The notes beneath the pieces are model-generated. The model made no database searches, was not told the DNA's origin, and was given only the letters and a program-made list of their open reading frames with translations. From positions 4,341,001 to 4,405,000 of the forward strand of contig NZ_CP103300.1 in the NCBI RefSeq assembly GCF_025562755.1: a stretch of 64,000 nucleotides of DNA, read 5' to 3'. This document shows, piece by piece, positions 17,837 through 27,275 of this stretch (the first letter of the stretch is position 1; each line of letters begins with the position of its first letter). A program made the translations under genes and the position numbers. Source of the DNA: Endozoicomonas euniceicola. GTDB taxonomy: Bacteria > Pseudomonadota > Gammaproteobacteria > Pseudomonadales > Endozoicomonadaceae.

Positions 17837-18357
17837 TGAGGTGGTGGCAAAGGAGTTTTCTGGCAGGGATGATGTTGTCTGTCCTGGGGTGTGGCGGGCA
17901 ATCGGGCAAGGTCGATCTCGATCGGTACATGGGGGAGGTGCGTGCGAAGCCTACCGGAAAAATTGAGTCTTTGCCTGAATTCAAGCCTTATGAGGCGTTT
18001 GCTTATCGAGCGGCTGGAATGCGAAGCCCCTTTGAGCCACCGGTCATTCTTAAGTCCGGCAATCAACAGATTAACAGTAACGTAAAACCGGACCGGGCCC
18101 GGGAGAAAGGTTTTCTGGAACAGTTTGACATTGAATCCATTTCACTGGTGGGCTCGATCAGTAATGAAGATGGATTATGGGGGCTGGTCCGCAGCAGTGA
18201 AGGTGTTCATCGTGTTAAGGAAGGCGACTACCTGGGCCGCAACCACGGACGCATTGATTACATTGATGAACAGGAGCTTCGGGTTATAGAGATTATTCCA
18301 GCTGGTAATGACCTCTGGATTGAGCGACCACGGTCACTGATTCTTGGTGGCCAGTAA
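17833..18357 (+). CDS. pilP: type IV pilus pilotin-like lipoprotein PilP
   Basis: PilP is an inner-membrane lipoprotein that connects PilN/PilO to the PilQ secretin. The 174-aa protein has a lipoprotein signal ending LSVLGC, a flexible linker, and the HR-like beta domain with GSISNEDGLWGLVRSSEGVH, then GDYLGRNHGRIDYI. AAGGAG lies 6 nt before the ATG, and the gene overlaps pilO by 4 bp. A 123-bp gap without a terminator separates it from pilQ. Confidence 0.94.
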   Translation: MMRWWQRSFLAGMMLSVLGCGGQSGKVDLDRYMGEVRAKPTGKIESLPEFKPYEAFAYRAAGMRSPFEPPVILKSGNQQINSNVKPDRAREKGFLEQFDIESISLVGSISNEDGLWGLVRSSEGVHRVKEGDYLGRNHGRIDYIDEQELRVIEIIPAGNDLWIERPRSLILGGQ

Positions 18358-18480
18358 CCTGTCAGTTTGAATTTGCCTCGCCAAAGGTCACAAAGAGGGT
18401 CAGGTCCACAGGGAAGCTGGATTTTTCCCGGATAGTGCCGAATAGAACAATAACAGTGAATTCAGGGATGGGGCATTTCG

Positions 18481-20580
18481 ATGAATACAAAGCCCGTTGT
18501 GCAGACTTCGGCAGCCATACTGCTGTTTGTTTTGCTGGCATGGATGCCAACTTCGGTCTGGGCCGTTACCCTTAAAAAAATGGATGCAGGCTCCCTGCCG
18601 GGTGGTATGGTTGAGCTGAAGCTGACGTTCGACGGGCCTGCACCTCAGGCCAAAGGCTATAGCGTTGACCAACCGCCAAGAATATCCATCGATTTGCCTT
18701 ATACCCGCAGCACACTAGCCAAATACAATGAAATCGGTTTTGATAACGCCCATAGTGTCACGGTTCTGGAAGCGGGCGACCGTACCCGCCTGGTTGTGAA
18801 CCTGCGTAGTCCTACCAGTTTTTCCACCAAAAAAGATGGCAGTACCCTTTACGTTTATCTCGGGGCGGACAGCCAGCAGAGGGCTTATTCCGACGATCCG
18901 GGGTTATCCCCTATGGTGGCAGAATCGGGTGCGCCGATGGCAGAACCCGGTGGCAGAGGAATTACCCATATTGACTTTCAGCGTGGTGAAGAAGGCGAGG
19001 GTAATGTGGTGATTACCCTCGCCAATGCTGATATCCCTATGGACATGAATGAAATGGCCGGGCGCATTCGTCTGGAGTTTCAGGGCAATGTATTGCCCGG
19101 GCGCTTAAGAAACCGTCTGGATGTTATGGATTTTGCTACGCCGGTGAAATATATCGACGCCAAAACCGAAGACGGCAATGCGGTTGTTATTATTGAGCCA
19201 AAGGGCGAGTTCGATTATCTCGCCTATCAGGCAGATAATGTTGTGACGGTCAGTGTTAAGCCTGCTAGCTTCCAGAATTATAACCGTGGCCGTCGTGGCC
19301 TTTCTTATAAAGGTGACAAGCTTTCCCTGAACTTTCAGGACATCAAGGTGCGTGAAGTATTGCAGCTGATTGCAGATTTCACTGACCTGAACCTTGTGGC
19401 TTCGGATACCGTCACCGGCAATGTGACCCTGAGGTTGCAGAATGTTCCATGGGACCAGGCCCTGGATATTGTGCTCAAGGCCAAAGGGCTGGATAAGCGT
19501 CAGGAGGGTAATGTGCTGACGGTGGCTCCGGCAGAAGAGATTGCCGCCAGAGAGCGTCAGCAGCTGGAGAACGACAAGCAGATTCGTGAGCTGGCACCTG
19601 TCTATACCGATCTGATTCAGATTAACTACGCGGATGCGAGCGAAATTTCTGACGTACTGTCTGGAGGCGGTGACGATTCAGGCTTGTTGACTGACCGGGG
19701 TTCGGTTCAGGTGGTAGCCAGAACCAACAGCCTGCTGGTGAAGGACACCCAGGAAAAACTGGATGAGATACGGGCGCTGATTACCCGACTGGACATTCCG
19801 GTTCAACAGGTGATGATTGAAGCGCGTATTGTCAATATAAACTCCAATTACTCCCGTGAGCTTGGGGTGAAGTGGAGTGGTGGTAAAAAATTGACGCCAG
19901 GACAGTCAAACCGGGCAATAGGTATTGGTGGTAATGGAACTAATGCAGGTTTGGGAAGTGGTGATAGTGATCCGTCAAGTGGTGTAGGTGATAAACCGTT
20001 TGTTGATTTTGGGGTGACGGGCACCAATGCCGCCAGCCTGGCCATTGGCTTTGCTACCAACAGCACCATACTCAATCTGGAACTGTCAGCGATTCTTTCT
20101 GACGGTGGTGGTGAGGCCGTGTCCCAGCCCAAGGTTATTACTGCTGATAAAACCATGGCCGTTATCAAGGCAGGTAAAGAGATACCTTATGAAGAAAAGA
20201 CCTCAAGTGGCGCCACTTCTGTTGCTTTTAAAGATGCCGTTTTGTCACTGGAGGTAACACCCCAGATTACGCCTGAAGGCAGTATTATTATGGACGTAAA
20301 AGTGACCAACGACTCCGAAGGCGACCCTGCTCCTAATGGTGTGCCAACCATTAATAAAAATGAGGTCAATACCCAGGTGCTGGTGAAAGATGGCGCCACC
20401 GTTGTTTTGGGTGGAGTGTTCACCCAAAGTAAAAACAACACTACTGCAAAAGTGCCATTGCTGGGTGATATTCCTTATGTTGGGGCTTTGTTCAGAAAAA
20501 AGACTAACAAAGATACCAAGGCAGAGCTGATGATCTTTATTACTCCCCGTATTATTAACGAGAATGTCGCTCTGCGCTGA
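18481..20580 (+). CDS. pilQ: type IV pilus secretin PilQ
   Basis: PilQ forms the outer-membrane pore for the pilus. The 699-aa precursor has a signal peptide (1-28, ending SVWA), two AMIN domains that bind peptidoglycan (about 30-125 and 160-260), an STN/N0 domain (~285-355, LSLNFQDIKVREVLQLIADF), an N1 domain (~375-445), and a secretin core ending VPLLGDIPYVGALF and LMIFITPRIINE. A Gly/Ser/Asn-rich insertion near 470-505 (GGNGTNAGLGSGDSDPSSG) is a local low-complexity loop. It ends the pil cluster and is followed by a strong terminator. Confidence 0.96.
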   Translation: MNTKPVVQTSAAILLFVLLAWMPTSVWAVTLKKMDAGSLPGGMVELKLTFDGPAPQAKGYSVDQPPRISIDLPYTRSTLAKYNEIGFDNAHSVTVLEAGDRTRLVVNLRSPTSFSTKKDGSTLYVYLGADSQQRAYSDDPGLSPMVAESGAPMAEPGGRGITHIDFQRGEEGEGNVVITLANADIPMDMNEMAGRIRLEFQGNVLPGRLRNRLDVMDFATPVKYIDAKTEDGNAVVIIEPKGEFDYLAYQADNVVTVSVKPASFQNYNRGRRGLSYKGDKLSLNFQDIKVREVLQLIADFTDLNLVASDTVTGNVTLRLQNVPWDQALDIVLKAKGLDKRQEGNVLTVAPAEEIAARERQQLENDKQIRELAPVYTDLIQINYADASEISDVLSGGGDDSGLLTDRGSVQVVARTNSLLVKDTQEKLDEIRALITRLDIPVQQVMIEARIVNINSNYSRELGVKWSGGKKLTPGQSNRAIGIGGNGTNAGLGSGDSDPSSGVGDKPFVDFGVTGTNAASLAIGFATNSTILNLELSAILSDGGGEAVSQPKVITADKTMAVIKAGKEIPYEEKTSSGATSVAFKDAVLSLEVTPQITPEGSIIMDVKVTNDSEGDPAPNGVPTINKNEVNTQVLVKDGATVVLGGVFTQSKNNTTAKVPLLGDIPYVGALFRKKTNKDTKAELMIFITPRIINENVALR

Positions 20581-20602
20581 TATCGGGCGAACATTTTCTG
20601 AG

Positions 20603-20638
20603 CGGGAGCACTGTTTACGAACAGTGCTCCCGTTTTTT
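20603..20638 (+). terminator. strong intrinsic terminator after pilQ
   Basis: A perfect 13-bp stem, CGGGAGCACTGTT with AACAGTGCTCCCG, closes on a TACG tetraloop and is followed by six T. Confidence 0.95.
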
Positions 20639-20705
20639 ATTTGTCAGGCACTCGTACTATGCGCTAGTCTCGCCTACACATAGGCAGGAGGTCGGGCGAC
20701 AAGAG

Positions 20706-21221
20706 ATGCCGTTAACAAATATTTATCTTGTTGGGCCCATGGGGGCTGGAAAAAGTACTCTTGGCAGGATGCTGGCAAAAGAGCTGGGACTGCCATTTTA
20801 TGATTCGGATCATGAGGTTGAAGCGCGTACCGGGGCAAATATACCCTGGATATTTGACGTTGAAGGAGAGAAAGGCTTCCGTCAGCGAGAGCGTCAGGTG
20901 ATTCGAGAATTGTGTGAAGAGCGTGGAATTGTTCTTGCGACCGGCGGAGGTGTAGTCACTCAGAAAGAGAATCGTCGACACCTGGGGACCAATGGACTGG
21001 TTGTTTACCTGAAAGCGTCAGTAGACGCACAGCTGGAGCGCACGATGAAGGACAAACAGCGTCCACTGCTGCAAAGGCCTGATCGCCGGGAGGTTCTGGA
21101 AAATTTGCTGGAAGAGCGTGAACCGCTGTATGCGGGTTTGGCGGATCTGACCCTGGATACTGAACGGTATTCTCCAAAATCTCTGATAAATGAAATCATC
21201 AGGCTTCTGGAGCAAAATTGA
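20706..21221 (+). CDS. aroK: shikimate kinase
   Basis: AroK phosphorylates shikimate with ATP in the aromatic amino acid pathway. The 171-aa protein has the P-loop GPMGAGKSTLGR (10-21), the shikimate-binding Asp in FYDSDHEVEARTG (~31-43), GFRQRERQV, the Walker B-like ATGGGVV (~78-84) and the lid RPLLQRPDRREVL. It forms a coupled pair with aroB, whose start lies 8 bp after its stop. Confidence 0.95.
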   Translation: MPLTNIYLVGPMGAGKSTLGRMLAKELGLPFYDSDHEVEARTGANIPWIFDVEGEKGFRQRERQVIRELCEERGIVLATGGGVVTQKENRRHLGTNGLVVYLKASVDAQLERTMKDKQRPLLQRPDRREVLENLLEEREPLYAGLADLTLDTERYSPKSLINEIIRLLEQN

Positions 21222-21229
21222 GGATTATG

Positions 21230-22312
21230 ATGCTTGAATTGACGGTTGATCTTGGCGATCGCAGTTATCCAATATTTATTGGTTCCGGAACGCTGTCTGA
21301 TGCTGCAAAGCTGACGCCCTATGTCAGGGCAAAGCAGGTAGCCATAGTGACCAATGAAACGGTTGCACCCCTGTATCTGGACAAACTGAAAGCACTGCTG
21401 AATGACTTTGATGTTATAGACGTTGTGTTACCAGATGGCGAAGCCTTCAAAAACCTGCAAACTCTGGAAACTGTTTTTGACGGTTTGTTGCAGGCGCGCC
21501 ACAACCGCACCACGACATTGATTGCCCTGGGCGGAGGGGTTGTTGGCGATATGGCTGGCTTTGCCGCGGCCTGTTACCAGCGTGGCGTTGAGTTTATCCA
21601 GATTCCAACCACTGTGCTGTCGCAGGTGGACTCATCGGTGGGCGGTAAAACCGGCGTTAACCATTCCCTTGGGAAGAATATGATCGGAGCTTTTCATCAG
21701 CCGAACGCTGTCATTATTGATACTGACCTGCTGGCTACCCTGCCTGATAGGGAGTTGTCTGCCGGAATCGCGGAAATTATCAAATATGGGTTGATCTGTG
21801 ATCCGGAGTTTTTCACCTGGCTACAGGCGAATATCGCAAAACTGATGGCTCGGGATACGGACGCACTGGTTTACGCCATTCATCGCTCCTGTGCCGACAA
21901 GGCAAAGGTTGTGGCAGAAGATGAAAAAGAGTCGGGCATTCGTGCCATTCTGAACCTTGGTCATACTTTTGGTCATGCCATTGAAACGCATCTTGGCTAT
22001 GGCGAATGGTTACATGGTGAAGCGGTGTCTGCCGGTATGGTGATGGCTGCCAGACTCTCCTGTCGTCTGGGTGATATTTCCCGGGAGCAGGTTGAACAGA
22101 TCAAAGCGCTGCTGCGACAAGCGAACCTGCCGGTACTTCCTCCGGAAGGTATGACGCCTGATGACTTTCTCAGCATTATGGCAGTGGATAAAAAGGTTCT
22201 GGACAGTCGCCTGAGATTGGTGTTGCTGGAACAGGTGGGCAAAGCAGTGGTGACCAGTGAGTTTGACCGAAGTAAGTTGGATGAAGTGCTGGCTGAGATG
22301 TGTGTCTGCTAG
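21230..22312 (+). CDS. aroB: 3-dehydroquinate synthase
   Basis: AroB cyclises DAHP to 3-dehydroquinate using NAD+ and a metal ion. The 360-aa protein begins MLELTVDLGDRSYPIFIGSG and shows ALGGGVVGDMAGFAAACYQRG (~100-120), PTTVLSQVDSSVGGKTGVNH and the metal-binding ILNLGHTFGHAIE and LHGEAVSAGM. I prefer the ATG at 21230 (7 nt after GAGG) to the ATG at 21227 or an upstream TTG at 21218, because it fits the family N-terminus and ribosome-site spacing. Confidence 0.95.
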   Translation: MLELTVDLGDRSYPIFIGSGTLSDAAKLTPYVRAKQVAIVTNETVAPLYLDKLKALLNDFDVIDVVLPDGEAFKNLQTLETVFDGLLQARHNRTTTLIALGGGVVGDMAGFAAACYQRGVEFIQIPTTVLSQVDSSVGGKTGVNHSLGKNMIGAFHQPNAVIIDTDLLATLPDRELSAGIAEIIKYGLICDPEFFTWLQANIAKLMARDTDALVYAIHRSCADKAKVVAEDEKESGIRAILNLGHTFGHAIETHLGYGEWLHGEAVSAGMVMAARLSCRLGDISREQVEQIKALLRQANLPVLPPEGMTPDDFLSIMAVDKKVLDSRLRLVLLEQVGKAVVTSEFDRSKLDEVLAEMCVC

Positions 22313-22758
22313 TGGTCAGGGGTCGGTGAGTTGAAGGTTGAAAGGCTAAAGGTTAAAAAATTAAAAGTTAATACTTGTTGTTATTTTTCGATATTTGTGG
22401 TCAAAGGGCTGTCCGTGTAAAATGGACGACCCTTTGTCTGTAAAATGCCATTTAATAATGATTGTAAGGGGCATTTTTACAGGTCAAAGAGAGGGATAGC
22501 AAACAAATAGCTGGTTCGAACTGATGGCTGCTGCTTCAGCAGACAGCTTCTTAATCATAATAACTCATCATCGTCTGCTACCAGGAAAGGTTGTTACCAG
22601 CCTCTGCTGTAAGGTGTCGGTTTCATTAAGCGACGCCGGGTCAAGAGTGGTTTTCGTCAAAAGCGGAAGTGTTTCTCAATCAGCAGTCATCATTGTCAGG
22701 AAGACAGCACTCGAACCCTATAACAAACGACTGACGACTGACTGGATGAAAATTGCCT
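22313..22758. other. aroB-gltB intergenic region, no gene supported
   Basis: The first ~60 bases hold an A/G-rich degenerate repeat built on AAAGGTTAAA-like units. The rest contains no convincing ORF. In related gammaproteobacteria a damX (SPOR-domain) gene commonly follows aroB; none is here. No riboswitch-like fold was recognised. Confidence 0.5.
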
Positions 22759-25700
22759 ATGAAATCAGGTCTGTATAACCCTGAGGAGTTTCGGGATAAC
22801 TGCGGTTTTGGCCTTATTGCCCACATGGAGGGGAACAAAAGTCATGACCTCCTGAATACTGCAATTGAAGCGCTCACCTGCATGACGCACCGGGGGGGAA
22901 TTGCAGCCGATGGTAAGACTGGCGACGGCTGTGGTCTTTTGCTGCAAACCCCGGACTCCTTTTTCCGTACCGTTGCCAAAGAACAGTTTGGCAAACCTCT
23001 GCCAGAATTGTATGCCGTTGGCATGATTTTCCTGAGCCAGGATAAAGACAAAGCACAAACGGCTCGTCGTCGGATTGAACATGACCTGGCTGATCAGGGG
23101 CTGTCGGTTGCAGGCTGGCGGACAGTGCCGGTCAACAATCAATGCCTGGGTCCTATTGCGCTGGAACAGCTGCCTGTTATTGAGCAGGTGTTTATTACCG
23201 GTGATGCCGATCTGGATGACGTGGCTTTCTCAGCCAGGCTGTATATGGCGCGTCGGTTTACCAATATGGCGCTGGAAAACGACGATGACTTTTATATCTG
23301 TTCTCTCTCTACCCGCGTAATCACCTACAAAGGTTTGATGATGCCGGTGGATCTTGCCAACTTCTATGAAGATCTGGGCGACCCACGTTTTGAAACCGCC
23401 ATCTGTGTGTTCCATCAGCGTTTTTCTACCAATACCATGCCGCGCTGGAAGCTGGCTCAGCCTTTCCGCCTGCTGGCCCACAATGGTGAGATCAACACGA
23501 TTATGGGGAACCGCAACTGGGCTCAGGCACGCCGTAAAAAATTCCAGTCTGAACTGTTGCCGGGGCTGGATCAGATCAGCCCACTGGTTAACCGCACCGG
23601 GTCGGACTCTTCGACTCTGGATAATATGCTGGAGCTGCTGGTGACAGGAGGCGTGGACCTGTACCGGGCGATCCGCATGTTGATTCCACCTGCCTGGCAG
23701 AATGTCGATACCATGGCACCGGGACTACGGGCTTTCTATGAATACAACTCCATGCACATGGAACCCTGGGACGGCCCGGCTGGTCTGGTGCTGTCTGATG
23801 GCCGAAAAGCCGTATGCGCCCTGGACCGTAATGGACTGCGTCCCTCCCGCTGGGTGATTACCCGTAACGGCTATTTGACCGTGGCGTCTGAAATTGGCGT
23901 TTACGATTACCAACCGGAAGATGTGGTGGCCAAAGGTCGTGTGGGGCCGGGCGAGGTGCTGGCGATTGACACCCAGACCGGGGAACTGCTGCAGGCGCAC
24001 GACATTGATGAACAGCTTAAAGACCGTCAGCCTTACAAACAGTGGCTGAAGAAATACTCTTACCGTATCCGCTCGGATTTCCGTGAAGACGCCCACCGGA
24101 TCGAACATCTGGATACACAAGCCCTGAACGTTCATCAGAAGCTTTTTGGTGTCAGCTTTGAAGAGCGGGATCAGGTGATTCGTCCGCTGGTCGAAAACGG
24201 TCAGGAAGCCGTCGGTTCCATGGGTGACGATACGCCCATGGCGGTACTGTCTGGCCGGGCTCGTTCAGTCTACGACTATTTTCGTCAACAGTTTGCCCAG
24301 GTGACCAACCCGCCAATCGACCCGCTGCGGGAAGCGATCGTTATGTCCCTGGAGACCTGTCTGGGGCGTGAGAAAAACCTGTTTCAGGAATCACCTGAGC
24401 TGGCTAACCGGGTTGTCCTGAAATCTCCGGTTCTGTCCACTACTAAATTCCTGAACCTGATCAACGCCCGCCATCAGATGGACGATCTGGAGGTGGAGCG
24501 TATTGATTTGAATTACGATCCGGCGGTGGGTCTGAAAGCCGCTATTGAATTCATCTGCGACCAGGCTGAAGCAGCGGTTAATAACGGCAAGGTGGTTATT
24601 CACCTGACCGACCGTGATATTGTGGAAAATAGACTGCCTGTTCATGCGGCAATGGCGACGGGTGCCGTTCATCACCGGCTGATTGACAAAGGGCTGCGTT
24701 CTGACGCTAACCTGCTGGTAGAAACTGCCACGGCTCGTGACTCTCACCACTTTGCCGTGTTGCTGGGCTTTGGTGCTACCGCTATCTATCCCTACCTTGC
24801 CTATGAAATCGTCAACGACCAGATTCGCTCTGGCGAAGTGCTGGCTGACCCCCTGGATGCCTATAAGTCGTACCGTAAAGGCATTGACAAAGGCTTGATG
24901 AAAATCCTGTCCAAGATGGGAATCTCCACCGTCGCCTCTTATCGTGCGGCGCAGCTTTTTGAAGCGATAGGTCTGGCGACTGAAGTCGTTGATCTGTGCT
25001 TTAAAGACGTCCAGAGTCGTATTGAAGGCGCTGGGTTTGCTGAGTTCCAGCATGAACAGTTGCTGTTGGCAAATGACGCATGGAAAAAACGCAAGCCTAT
25101 CCAGCAGGGTGGGCTGCTTAAATATGTACACGACAGTGAATACCACGCTTTTAATCCGGACGTGGTGCAACAGGCACAGAAAGCCGTTAAGACAGGGGAT
25201 TACGAAGAATACCGCCGCTACTCCAGGCTGGTGAATGAACGTCCGGCAGCGACCCTGCGTGACCTGTTTGTCCTGAAAGAGACAGGGCAGTCCATTGACC
25301 TTGCCAGGGTTGAGCCTGTGGGGGGCATCGTTAAACGGTTTGACTCGGCGGCAATGAGTCTGGGCGCACTGTCTCCGGAAGCTCATGAAGCGCTGGCGCA
25401 GGCCATGAACACCCTGGGAGGCCGCTCAAACTCCGGGGAGGGTGGTGAAGACCCAAACCGTTTTGGCACCAACCGTGTTTCCAAAATCAAACAGATTGCC
25501 TCGGGGCGTTTCGGGGTGACACCTCACTATCTTGTCAACGCAGAAGTATTGCAGATCAAGGTGGCGCAGGGTGCCAAGCCGGGTGAAGGCGGTCAGTTAC
25601 CGGGTGGCAAGGTAAATCGCCTGATTGCCCGTCTGCGTCATTCAGTGCCGGGTGTCACCCTGATTTCCCCGCCGCCCCATCACGATATTTATTCTATTGA

Positions 25701-27216
25701 AGACCTGGCGCAGCTGATCTTTGACCTCAAGCAGGTGAATCCGGACGCATTGATTTCGGTGAAGCTGGTGTCTGAGCCGGGCGTCGGTACCATCGCTGCC
25801 GGTGTTGCCAAGGCGTATGCAGACCTGATTACCATTTCCGGTTATGACGGTGGTACAGCGGCTAGTCCATTGACGTCTATTCGTTACGCCGGTTCTCCCT
25901 GGGAGCTGGGCCTGAGTGAAGCGCACCAGACTCTGCGTGGCAACGACATGCGGGGTAAGGTTCGTCTGCAAACCGATGGTGGTCTGAAAACCGGTCTGGA
26001 TGTGGTGAAGGCCGCCATCCTCGGCGCTGAAAGTTATGGCTTTGGTACGACCCCGATGATTGCCATGGGTTGTAAGTACTTACGAATCTGTCATCTCAAT
26101 AACTGTGCGACCGGTGTGGCGACTCAGGATAAGAACCTGCGCGACAACCATTTCAATGGCACGGTGGAAATGATCATGAACTTCTTCACGTTCGTGGCAA
26201 CTGAAGTTCGTGAGATTCTGGCAAAGCTGGGTATCAGCAGTTTGCAGGAGGTTATTGGCCGCACTGACCTGCTGGAACAGTTGCCGGGTATCAGTGACAA
26301 ACAGCAGCGTCTGGATTTAAGCGCCATTCTTGGCAGTGACCTGATTCCGGAAGATAAGCCGCACACCTGTCAGGTCGAGCGTAACCCCGCGTTCGATAAA
26401 GGTGAGCTGGCAGAGCTGATGGTGAAAGACTGTCTGGCAGCCATTGAAAGTAGTCGGGGTGGTGAGTTCACTTATACCGTTGGCAACTGTGACCGCTCTA
26501 TCGGGGCTCGTTTGTCCGGAGAAATTGCCAGGCGTTATGGCAATCACGGTATGGACGATAATCCGATCCGGCTGAATCTCACTGGCTCGGCCGGACAAAG
26601 CTTTGGTGTGTGGAATGCGGGCGGTCTGAACATGCATCTGGAAGGGGATGCCAATGACTACGTGGGTAAGGGCATGACCGGTGGTGAGCTGGTGATTCGT
26701 CCACCACAGGGCAGCCACTTCAAATCCAATGAAACCTCTATTATCGGTAACACCTGTTTATACGGGGCAACCGGCGGAAAATTGTACGCCGCTGGTCGTG
26801 CAGGTGAACGACTGGCTGTGCGTAACTCCGGTGCTACCGCTGTCGTCGAAGGGGCTGGCGACCACTGTTGTGAGTATATGACGGGCGGCCTGGTAGCGGT
26901 TCTGGGAGAGACGGGGCACAACTTTGGCGCAGGCATGACCGGTGGTTTTGCCTATGTGCTCGATCTGCACCGTTACTTTGTCGATCGTTACAACCATGAG
27001 CTGGTGGACATCCACCGTATTGATACCGAAAGCATGGAAATGTACCAGTCGCACCTGCAGGGGCTGCTGGAAGATTACGCCAATAAAACCGGCAGTGCGT
27101 GGGGGCGTGAGCTGTATGAAGAGTTCTATGATTATCGTGGCCGCTTCTGGCTGGTGAAGCCCAAGGCTGCGGATTTGGACTCATTGCTGGCAACTACCCG
27201 CGGGCGTCCTGAATAG
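22759..27216 (+). CDS. gltB: glutamate synthase (NADPH) large subunit
   Basis: GltB makes glutamate from 2-oxoglutarate and glutamine-derived ammonia. The 1,485-aa protein starts at ATG 22759 and has a short propeptide before the nucleophilic Cys (FRDNCGFGLIAHMEG). It then shows the class II glutaminase domain, a central domain, the FMN-binding synthase domain (TISGYDGGTAASPLTSIRYA), the 3Fe-4S cluster cysteines in CKYLRICHLNNCATGVATQ, and the C-terminal beta-helix GXGXG domain (about 1230-1450). It is followed at once by gltD. Confidence 0.97.
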   Translation: MKSGLYNPEEFRDNCGFGLIAHMEGNKSHDLLNTAIEALTCMTHRGGIAADGKTGDGCGLLLQTPDSFFRTVAKEQFGKPLPELYAVGMIFLSQDKDKAQTARRRIEHDLADQGLSVAGWRTVPVNNQCLGPIALEQLPVIEQVFITGDADLDDVAFSARLYMARRFTNMALENDDDFYICSLSTRVITYKGLMMPVDLANFYEDLGDPRFETAICVFHQRFSTNTMPRWKLAQPFRLLAHNGEINTIMGNRNWAQARRKKFQSELLPGLDQISPLVNRTGSDSSTLDNMLELLVTGGVDLYRAIRMLIPPAWQNVDTMAPGLRAFYEYNSMHMEPWDGPAGLVLSDGRKAVCALDRNGLRPSRWVITRNGYLTVASEIGVYDYQPEDVVAKGRVGPGEVLAIDTQTGELLQAHDIDEQLKDRQPYKQWLKKYSYRIRSDFREDAHRIEHLDTQALNVHQKLFGVSFEERDQVIRPLVENGQEAVGSMGDDTPMAVLSGRARSVYDYFRQQFAQVTNPPIDPLREAIVMSLETCLGREKNLFQESPELANRVVLKSPVLSTTKFLNLINARHQMDDLEVERIDLNYDPAVGLKAAIEFICDQAEAAVNNGKVVIHLTDRDIVENRLPVHAAMATGAVHHRLIDKGLRSDANLLVETATARDSHHFAVLLGFGATAIYPYLAYEIVNDQIRSGEVLADPLDAYKSYRKGIDKGLMKILSKMGISTVASYRAAQLFEAIGLATEVVDLCFKDVQSRIEGAGFAEFQHEQLLLANDAWKKRKPIQQGGLLKYVHDSEYHAFNPDVVQQAQKAVKTGDYEEYRRYSRLVNERPAATLRDLFVLKETGQSIDLARVEPVGGIVKRFDSAAMSLGALSPEAHEALAQAMNTLGGRSNSGEGGEDPNRFGTNRVSKIKQIASGRFGVTPHYLVNAEVLQIKVAQGAKPGEGGQLPGGKVNRLIARLRHSVPGVTLISPPPHHDIYSIEDLAQLIFDLKQVNPDALISVKLVSEPGVGTIAAGVAKAYADLITISGYDGGTAASPLTSIRYAGSPWELGLSEAHQTLRGNDMRGKVRLQTDGGLKTGLDVVKAAILGAESYGFGTTPMIAMGCKYLRICHLNNCATGVATQDKNLRDNHFNGTVEMIMNFFTFVATEVREILAKLGISSLQEVIGRTDLLEQLPGISDKQQRLDLSAILGSDLIPEDKPHTCQVERNPAFDKGELAELMVKDCLAAIESSRGGEFTYTVGNCDRSIGARLSGEIARRYGNHGMDDNPIRLNLTGSAGQSFGVWNAGGLNMHLEGDANDYVGKGMTGGELVIRPPQGSHFKSNETSIIGNTCLYGATGGKLYAAGRAGERLAVRNSGATAVVEGAGDHCCEYMTGGLVAVLGETGHNFGAGMTGGFAYVLDLHRYFVDRYNHELVDIHRIDTESMEMYQSHLQGLLEDYANKTGSAWGRELYEEFYDYRGRFWLVKPKAADLDSLLATTRGRPE

Positions 27217-27275
27217 GTCGCTGTGCAGGGAGTTGCAATGAATGTTAACGATTACAGCGAATGAGGTCAGAAAGA

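Noticed and set aside
22524..22778. 84-aa ORF overlapping the gltB start
   Set aside because: No ribosome site or family pattern, and it overlaps the conserved GltB N-terminus.
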